A stretch of DNA of 64,000 nucleotides from an uncultured Oscillospiraceae bacterium. GTDB taxonomy: Bacteria > Bacillota > Clostridia > Oscillospirales > Acutalibacteraceae. Under the pieces are notes generated by a model, which worked only from the letters and a program-made list of their open reading frames with translations, did not search any database and was not told the DNA's origin. Below, piece after piece: positions 58,380 to 64,000 of the stretch. The position numbers were made by a program, and so were the translations under genes. Each line of letters opens with the position of its first letter. Within the stretch, counting starts at the first letter, position 1. The DNA is taken from contig CABULH010000016.1 of NCBI GenBank assembly GCA_902492455.1, positions 1 through 64,000 on the forward strand. Reading direction: 5' to 3'.

Positions 58380-59465
58380 ATGGTCGTCCGGGAACTGGAG
58401 ACAGAAGGATTCCGGAATCTGACGTCCGGCCGCTTTCGTCCGGGATCAGGCGTCAATATTCTTCACGGTGATAACGCCCAGGGAAAGACCAATCTTCTGG
58501 AAGCCATCTGGCTTTTTACCGGCGGCCGCAGCTTTCGGGGAGCCCGGGACGCGGAATTGCCGGCCTTTGACGGAGCAGGAGCGTCCCTATCCATGACTTT
58601 TCACGCCCAGGAAAGGGAGCAGGAAGCAGCTATCCGCATTGAAAAACGAAGGATCGCAACTTTGAACGGACTGTCCCTCCCGACCGCCTCCAAATTGGCT
58701 GGGATCTTCTGTGCCGTGGTTTTTTCTCCTTCACATCTTTCTCTGATTAAGGATGGACCGGAGGAGCGGCGGCGATTCATTGATACCGCTTACTGCCAGC
58801 TGCGGCCGGGTTATATAGCCACGTTAGCTGAGTATCAGAGGGCTTTGGTTCAACGCAACGCGCTGCTGAAGGCAATTCGGAAGGATGGAGCGGATCCGGA
58901 TCTGCTGGATATATGGGATCGGCGGCTGGCAGAATACGGCAGCCGGGTGACGGCAGCCCGAACCGCTTATTGCCGGCGGATTGCCGGGCCGGCGGAAGAA
59001 ATCTATGCCGGGCTTTCCGGCGGCCGGGAGACATTGTCATTAGAATACATGGTTTCTGGTGGAGAAAGCGGATCGGCGGCGGAGCTGGAGGAACGGCTGC
59101 GGCAACGGCGACAGACGGATATTGCCGCAGGATTCACTACGGTTGGCCCTCATCGGGACGATCTTCATGTGGGCATCGGCGGCTTGGCCGCCCGGGTTTA
59201 CGGGTCCCAGGGCCAGCAGCGTTCAGCGGTGTTGGCGTTGAAAATGGCTGAGGCCTCGCTGCTGAAGGAAGTCACGGGGGAACAGCCCGTGGCACTGCTG
59301 GATGACGTCATGAGTGAACTGGACGTAAACCGGCAGGATTATGTTCTCAATCATATAGAGGGGTGGCAGGTGTTTATCACTTGCTGTGAACCGGCGGCAG
59401 TGCTGCGCCTCACCGGCGGCAGCCTGTTCCGTGTGGAGAAGGGAATCATTACGCCGGAAACTTGA
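58380..59465 (+). CDS. recF: DNA replication and repair protein RecF
   Basis: The 361-residue ABC-type ATPase has Walker A GDNAQGKTN, the signature GSQGQQRSAVLALKMAE and Walker B VALLDDVMSELD. It loads RecA at gapped DNA with RecO and RecR. Confidence 0.96.
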   Translation: MVVRELETEGFRNLTSGRFRPGSGVNILHGDNAQGKTNLLEAIWLFTGGRSFRGARDAELPAFDGAGASLSMTFHAQEREQEAAIRIEKRRIATLNGLSLPTASKLAGIFCAVVFSPSHLSLIKDGPEERRRFIDTAYCQLRPGYIATLAEYQRALVQRNALLKAIRKDGADPDLLDIWDRRLAEYGSRVTAARTAYCRRIAGPAEEIYAGLSGGRETLSLEYMVSGGESGSAAELEERLRQRRQTDIAAGFTTVGPHRDDLHVGIGGLAARVYGSQGQQRSAVLALKMAEASLLKEVTGEQPVALLDDVMSELDVNRQDYVLNHIEGWQVFITCCEPAAVLRLTGGSLFRVEKGIITPET

Positions 59466-59486
59466 TTCAATGGGGAGGAAAAGGGA

Positions 59487-59762
59487 GTGTATCTGCATCT
59501 GGGACAGGATACGGTGGTCCGGCTGGATGAGATTGTAGGAATCTTTGATATGGACACCTCCACTATCTCCAAACACAGCCGGCAATTTTTGACCGACGCG
59601 GAAAAAGGCGGCCGGATATTCAATGTTTCTATGGAACTGCCCAAGTCCTTTGTGGTTTGTGTGGATGAGGATGGTACGGAGACTGTTTATATATCGCAGA
59701 TATCTTCAACCACCTTGTGCAAACGGACCGGATTCATGGATGGAATCGCCAATATAGGGTAG
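59487..59762 (+). CDS. DUF370 family protein, RemB/YaaB-like
   Basis: Starting at a GTG (59487), the 91-residue protein has the DUF370 pattern (YLHLGQDTVVRLDEIVGIFDMDTSTISKHSRQFL, then KSFVVCVDEDGTETVYISQISSTTL). The homologue at the same place in Bacillus subtilis (remB, formerly yaaB) affects biofilm matrix genes. The C-terminus overlaps the region just upstream of gyrB. Confidence 0.9.
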   Translation: MYLHLGQDTVVRLDEIVGIFDMDTSTISKHSRQFLTDAEKGGRIFNVSMELPKSFVVCVDEDGTETVYISQISSTTLCKRTGFMDGIANIG

Positions 59763-59833
59763 CGCAGAAAGATAGAAAGCACACAGGCAATGAGAAAAAG
59801 GGCGCCGATGCGCCGACGGAGGGTTATTATCCA

Positions 59834-61801
59834 ATGAGTACAGAAGAAGAGCTGCAGGAACAGGAACTGGAAAACAGCATGGTGAGGGCGGAAAACAAGC
59901 CCTATGACGAAAGCCAGATCCAGGTACTGGAGGGGCTGGAGGCTGTCCGGAAGCGTCCGGGTATGTACATTGGCTCCACTGGACCAAAAGGCCTGCACCA
60001 TCTGGTATATGAAATTGTGGACAACTCCATCGATGAAGCGCTGGCGGGCTTCTGCACCCATATTGAAGTGGAAATTCTGCCTGGTGATGTGATCACCGTA
60101 CGGGATAACGGCCGCGGCATTCCGGTGGGTATCAATGAAAAGCTGGGCATCCCCACCGTGACGGTGGTGCTGACGGTGCTCCATGCAGGCGGTAAATTTG
60201 GCGGCAGCGGCTACAAAGTTTCCGGCGGTCTCCACGGCGTGGGTTCCTCTGTGGTTAACGCCCTGTCCGAATGGATGGAAGTGGAAATTTCCAGAGATGG
60301 AAAGGTATATGCCCAGCGGATGGAACGGGGCATACCGGTTAACGAGCTGTCGGTTATCGGCGAATCCGAGCATACAGGTACCTTTATCCGCTTTAAAGCG
60401 GATGCAGAAATCTTTACCGAAACCACCGAATATGATTTTGAAGTGCTGCAGAAGCGGCTGCGGGAGCAGGCTTTCCTCAACGCGGGATTAAAGATCACCC
60501 TCACCGACCGGCGTGATCCGGAACATGAAGTGGAAGAGGTATATTGTTATGAGGGGGGAATCTCCTCCTTCGTGGAGTTTATGAACAGGACCCGGGGAAA
60601 TCAGGTGTTGCATCCCCAGGTGATTCATATCTCTACCACCGACGGGGACTCCATTGCGGAGGTGGCTCTGCAGTATAACGAAAGTTATAATGAGAGCATT
60701 GTTTCCTTTGCCAACAATATTCACACGGTGGACGGCGGTACCCATGAAACGGCTTTTAAGAATGCCATCAACCGCATTTTGAACGATTATGCCCGCAAGC
60801 ATGGTATGCTCAAGGATAACGACGCCAATCTCAAGGGAGACGATGTACGGGAGGGCTTGACGGCAGTTATCAGCGTAAAACTCAAGGACGCTCAGTTTGA
60901 AGGACAAACCAAGGCCAAATTGGGAAATACGGCTATCGGGACGCTGGTGAATACCCTGATGAACGAGAAGCTGGTGCCCTTCCTAGAGGAAAACCCGTCT
61001 GTGGCCAAGGCTGTATTGGAGAAATCCATCAATGCGGCCCGGGTGCGGGAAGCGGCCCAGAAAGCCAGGGAATTGGCGCGAAAAAAAAGCGGTCTTTCCT
61101 CCACCCGCATGCCGGAAAAGCTGGCGGACTGCATCTGGAGCGATATGGAACGCACAGAACTGTATATCGTTGAGGGAGATTCCGCCGGCGGCTCGGCCAT
61201 CCAGGGCCGGGACCGCAATTTCCAGGCGATTCTGCCCCTGTGGGGCAAGATGCTCAACGTAGAAAAAGCCCGGCTGGATAAGGTTTACGGCAATGAGAAG
61301 CTGATTCCCATTGTCATCGCCTTGGGCTGTGGGATTGGAGACGATTTCGATCTGTCCAAGCTCCGGTACGGCAAGGTGATTATTATGGCCGATGCCGATG
61401 TGGACGGCTCTCATATCCGAACCTTGCTGCTGACCTTTTTCTTCCGTTATATGCGGCCGCTGGTAGACGAGGGGCATATCTATATTGCCCAGCCGCCTCT
61501 GTTTAAGGTTTCCAAGGGCAAACAGGTGCGTTATGCCTTCTCCGATGAGGAGAGAGATCGTTATATCGCTGAATTTGGCGGTAATGCTGATATTCAGCGG
61601 TATAAGGGCCTTGGTGAAATGGATCCGGAACAATTGTGGGAAACCACCATGGATCCCGCCTTCCGCACCATGCTCAAGGTGGAATTGGAGGATGCGGCCG
61701 CGGCGGACGAGGCATTTACCATTTTGATGGGAGACAAGGTGGAGCCGCGTAAGGAATTTATTGAACGCAACGCCAAATATGTCAGCAACCTGGATATCTG
61801 A
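59834..61801 (+). CDS. gyrB: DNA gyrase subunit B
   Basis: Starting at ATG 59834, the 655-residue protein has the GHKL ATPase motifs (EIVDNSIDEA, DNGRGIPV), the transducer domain, and the TOPRIM motifs EGDSAGGSA and DADVDGSHIRTLLLTFFFRY. An open frame extends upstream but lacks a ribosome site and is not used. GyrB drives negative supercoiling with GyrA. Confidence 0.97.
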   Translation: MSTEEELQEQELENSMVRAENKPYDESQIQVLEGLEAVRKRPGMYIGSTGPKGLHHLVYEIVDNSIDEALAGFCTHIEVEILPGDVITVRDNGRGIPVGINEKLGIPTVTVVLTVLHAGGKFGGSGYKVSGGLHGVGSSVVNALSEWMEVEISRDGKVYAQRMERGIPVNELSVIGESEHTGTFIRFKADAEIFTETTEYDFEVLQKRLREQAFLNAGLKITLTDRRDPEHEVEEVYCYEGGISSFVEFMNRTRGNQVLHPQVIHISTTDGDSIAEVALQYNESYNESIVSFANNIHTVDGGTHETAFKNAINRILNDYARKHGMLKDNDANLKGDDVREGLTAVISVKLKDAQFEGQTKAKLGNTAIGTLVNTLMNEKLVPFLEENPSVAKAVLEKSINAARVREAAQKARELARKKSGLSSTRMPEKLADCIWSDMERTELYIVEGDSAGGSAIQGRDRNFQAILPLWGKMLNVEKARLDKVYGNEKLIPIVIALGCGIGDDFDLSKLRYGKVIIMADADVDGSHIRTLLLTFFFRYMRPLVDEGHIYIAQPPLFKVSKGKQVRYAFSDEERDRYIAEFGGNADIQRYKGLGEMDPEQLWETTMDPAFRTMLKVELEDAAAADEAFTILMGDKVEPRKEFIERNAKYVSNLDI

Positions 61802-61832
61802 TAATCGGTAAGCCGAAAAGGCGGGTGAGAAG

Positions 61833-62342
61833 ATGGAACAGCCGGCGGAAGGCACATTTACAGCGCTGTGGCGTTATCAGCTGACGGAAGATGAGATCTA
61901 CGACGGATTGCGGCGCAGCGGCGTCCGACGGGCGGGTCCCACCCGGGACTGGTTGCAGACAGCGGTGCTGGGGCTGGTAGCCGTGTTCTGTATCATCGCT
62001 TTTTTCGGCGGTGGAATGCAGGAATGGGGATCTCTTACCATTGCGGTGCTGGCCTGTGCTCTGATCGCAGTGTTGTGGATTGTCCCCTCTCTGCGCTTCC
62101 GTTACGAAGCGCGGGAGATCGCCGCCCGGGAGAAAACACTGACAGTCCATATGGATGAAGAAGGCATCGCCTTTGGTGAAAACGCGGAAACGGTTTTTCC
62201 TTACGGCAGTTTTCCCGTGCGGGTATATGAGGACATGATGATCTGTGAGCTGCCGGGGATGCAGATGTTTTTTCTTCCCCGCCGCGCCTCTGCGGATGAG
62301 ATGCAGTGGCGGGAAGCCGTCCGACGGCTGGAAAGGCTTTAA
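61833..62342 (+). CDS. YcxB-like two-span membrane protein, copy 1
   Basis: The 169-residue protein has an N-terminal segment (TALWRYQLTEDEIYDGLRRSG), two membrane spans at about residues 42-82, and a C-terminal beta domain (KTLTVHMDEEGIAFGENAETVFPYGSFPVRVYEDMMICELPG, FFLPRR). The plan fits the YcxB-like family of unknown function. It is the first of four similar genes in tandem after gyrB. Confidence 0.6.
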   Translation: MEQPAEGTFTALWRYQLTEDEIYDGLRRSGVRRAGPTRDWLQTAVLGLVAVFCIIAFFGGGMQEWGSLTIAVLACALIAVLWIVPSLRFRYEAREIAAREKTLTVHMDEEGIAFGENAETVFPYGSFPVRVYEDMMICELPGMQMFFLPRRASADEMQWREAVRRLERL

Positions 62343-62372
62343 TGCGGATAAACGCAGACAGGAGATGACGCC

Positions 62373-62936
62373 ATGCAGACCGAAACGCCGCCCCGCGCGG
62401 AGTTCGAGGTAAAATTGGAGAAGAAAGAATATATCGCGGCGGCGCTGATCGGCGCCCGCCGCAGCGGTGCGCTGCGGTCTGCGCCCTTAGTGGTGGTGGT
62501 TTCTCTGGTGTTGTTGGCGGCGGGAATGTTGACTATGAATTGGTTTCAGGCAACCTCTACCATTTTGGTGCCGGTGGTTATGTGCCTTTCCTGCCCATTG
62601 CTGCTGATCCTGTTTTTTGGGGTGGAGCCGGGCGGCGTGCGAAAACGGGCGGCAGCGGATTTCGTCACTTTTGATGAATTGCTGCAGCCGGCTACCGTGC
62701 GGTTGTATGCGGATAATGCTGTGACCGTTACACCCACTCTTACACTGTATGACCAATATGCTCTTATCCGGGAATGTGTGGAAACACCGGATCTGGTGAT
62801 ACTGATTAAGGATCGAGAGCGGCAGCTGGTAATTCCTAAACGCTGTCTCCCAACGGAAAAGCGGGAGGAAATTCTGGAGTTTCTCCGGCTGACCTTTATC
62901 CGGCGCCGCCGGGTGATGCGCAGCTGGCTGTTCTGA
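62373..62936 (+). CDS. YcxB-like two-span membrane protein, copy 2
   Basis: The 187-residue protein has the same order: a segment FEVKLEKKEYIAAALIGARRSG, two spans at about residues 35-80, then a beta domain ending in VILIKDRERQLVIPKRCLPTEKREEILEFL. Similarity to its neighbours is in layout and short motifs rather than high identity. Confidence 0.6.
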   Translation: MQTETPPRAEFEVKLEKKEYIAAALIGARRSGALRSAPLVVVVSLVLLAAGMLTMNWFQATSTILVPVVMCLSCPLLLILFFGVEPGGVRKRAAADFVTFDELLQPATVRLYADNAVTVTPTLTLYDQYALIRECVETPDLVILIKDRERQLVIPKRCLPTEKREEILEFLRLTFIRRRRVMRSWLF

Positions 62937-62962
62937 CAAGCTGGGAGACGGGAGGTAACGGT

Positions 62963-63511
62963 ATGAAGCAGGAAAAAAGCGGAACGCTGGCTTTCAGTGT
63001 GCTTTTAACCAAGGATGAATATGTGCAGACCACTGCCCGCATTCAGCAGGAAGCCCGCAGCAGAAATTTGCCTCTGCCTACGGCAGTAGGCGCGCTGCTG
63101 ACAGCTATGGGGATAGCCGGACTGTTTTTCGGGGACGCCATTTCCCTATCTCCTTTTGCCGCAGGTTGTCTGGTGCTGTTGGGATTGTTTTTTGTCTGCT
63201 TCGACGGTTTGATTGCGCCGATTCTGGACCGGGCTGCCGCCGCCCGGGAATATGATGAGAAAGACGAACTGCGCATGGCGAATCTGTACACCTTTGAGGG
63301 TGACAGCGTCCATGTGAAAAATGGCCGGATGGAAGGAAAACTCCCCCTGCGTCTGGCCACCCGCTGGCAAAGGTCAGCGGATCTTTACAGCTTATCCTTC
63401 GGCCGGGAATGCCATGTGATGATTCCCCGGCGGCTGATGAATGAGGATCAGGACCACGCCCTGCTGGCATTGCTGGAACAGGAGGCGCCTGGTCGGAAAA
63501 GCGGCCGGTGA
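62963..63511 (+). CDS. YcxB-like two-span membrane protein, copy 3
   Basis: The 182-residue protein begins with LAFSVLLTKDEYVQTTARIQQEARSR, has two spans at about residues 35-80, and a C-terminal beta domain with SLSFGRECHVMIPRRLMNEDQDHALLALL. The shared (V/I)IP(K/R)R motif links it to copy 2. AGGAGGTAACG-type ribosome site upstream (GGGAGGTAACGGT before ATG). Confidence 0.6.
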   Translation: MKQEKSGTLAFSVLLTKDEYVQTTARIQQEARSRNLPLPTAVGALLTAMGIAGLFFGDAISLSPFAAGCLVLLGLFFVCFDGLIAPILDRAAAAREYDEKDELRMANLYTFEGDSVHVKNGRMEGKLPLRLATRWQRSADLYSLSFGRECHVMIPRRLMNEDQDHALLALLEQEAPGRKSGR

Positions 63512-63603
63512 CCGGCATAGCCCTATCCAACGGTTGAGAACAACCCTTGGGCTGAGGGGCGGATTTTTGGGGTGGTTTGTGGAAAGTAGGTGGCCCTTTG
63601 CAA

Positions 63604-64000
63604 ATGGAAGTCAATCCTGTACCTCCTTCCTGGCAGAGGGAGCAGGGATATACATTGGATTTCCCGGTGGATCTAAGCCGGGAAGATTACATTGAGTTCA
63701 ATTTATTGGTGGCTAAGACCAAAGGAGTGCTGCGGCATTATCGGGAGATGCTGATTTTTGGCGGTTTCCTGATGGTGATATCCATTGGAATACTGGTTTT
63801 GCAAAAGCTCCGTTTTGGACAGGTGAGTCTGGCGGCCGTGCTGATGATGCTGATCTTTCTGCTGTTGGTGGGAGGGCCGCTGGCCGGTTTGCCCGGACAT
63901 CTGCGGCGGGGAGCGGCAACGGCTTATGACCGCACGGTTGAACAGGGATATCGCTATGCCGGACGTGTACAGCTGGAGGAAAACCGCATTCGCAAAACCG
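63604..64000 (+). CDS. YcxB-like membrane protein, copy 4, truncated by window end
   Basis: The frame is open from ATG 63604 to the last base (132 codons). It encodes LDFPVDLSREDYIEFNLLVAK, two spans (FGGFLMVISIGILVL and VSLAAVLMMLIFLLLVGGPL) and the start of the beta domain, as in the three preceding genes. The start is uncertain: the ribosome site is poor, and the frame is open upstream to a TTG at 63577. Confidence 0.55.
   Translation, partial: MEVNPVPPSWQREQGYTLDFPVDLSREDYIEFNLLVAKTKGVLRHYREMLIFGGFLMVISIGILVLQKLRFGQVSLAAVLMMLIFLLLVGGPLAGLPGHLRRGAATAYDRTVEQGYRYAGRVQLEENRIRKT

Noticed and set aside
59717..59833. Extended N-terminus for GyrB starting at 59717
   Set aside because: The extension overlaps the end of the RemB-like gene, lacks a ribosome site and does not look like GyrB; ATG 59834 gives a normal GyrB.
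1..64000. CRISPR array
   Set aside because: No series of regularly spaced repeats with unique spacers and no cas genes were found.

Overview
The right third of the window (about 46.5-64 kb) is the replication-origin neighbourhood of a Firmicute, most likely a gut Clostridia species (Oscillospirales-like). It holds rpmH-rnpA-yidD-yidC-jag on the minus strand, facing away from dnaA-oriC-dnaN-S4 gene-recF-remB-like-gyrB on the plus strand. AGGAGG ribosome sites, -35/-10 promoters and Gram-positive surface motifs support this. After gyrB come four tandem, distantly similar membrane proteins; the last runs off the window. Between jag and the element boundary lie a lipid-anchored GH128-type glucanase, mscL, a metallophosphoesterase and an SLC13/ArsB-type carrier.

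At 46368-46411 sits the 3' half of a tRNA-Arg(CCT) gene without its 5' half, followed by the tRNA's terminator. This is the usual scar of an integrative element. Everything to its left (about 46 kb) is read here as element or genomic island whose other end lies outside the window; no integrase or relaxase is visible.

Inside the island, from right to left: (i) a conjugation module on the minus strand, 45.9-28.8 kb, with VirB2-, VirB6-, VirB4- and VirD4-like proteins, PrgI, an NlpC/P60-3D cell-wall hydrolase and several element-specific unknowns, interrupted by an IS of about 1.8 kb at the virD4 stop codon; (ii) an AbiE toxin-antitoxin pair whose toxin is frameshifted; (iii) a surface module with a lipoprotein, a 1515-residue thioester/Cna-B adhesin with a sortase signal and a small membrane protein; (iv) a three-gene operon (DUF3268-type zinc finger, sigma factor, signal peptidase) behind a structured leader that ends in a terminator. 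Terminator-like hairpins stand directly before the ribosome sites of several genes in this array.

From 10.6 to 18.6 kb is a metal-uptake operon: two YbtP/YbtQ-like ABC half-transporters, a complete ECF transporter (MptD-type S component, EcfT, double ATPase) and a DtxR/MntR-type repressor, divergent from an AraC-type activator. A GGTTAG-N6-CTAACC operator lies at the promoter.

From 0.4 to 10.4 kb is a catabolic cluster: a RuBisCO-like protein, an amidohydrolase, a PEP-hydrolase-like TIM barrel, a Tm-1/UPF0261 protein, a DUF1097 membrane protein and an MBL-fold hydrolase on the minus strand; a DeoR regulator, an RpiB-like and a TPI-like isomerase on the plus strand. An IS4-like element with a 10-bp target duplication has split the minus operon. 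The RuBisCO-like protein beside two tetrose-phosphate-type isomerases suggests breakdown of a branched or unusual sugar acid to erythrose 4-phosphate. This is the best candidate here for an undescribed pathway.
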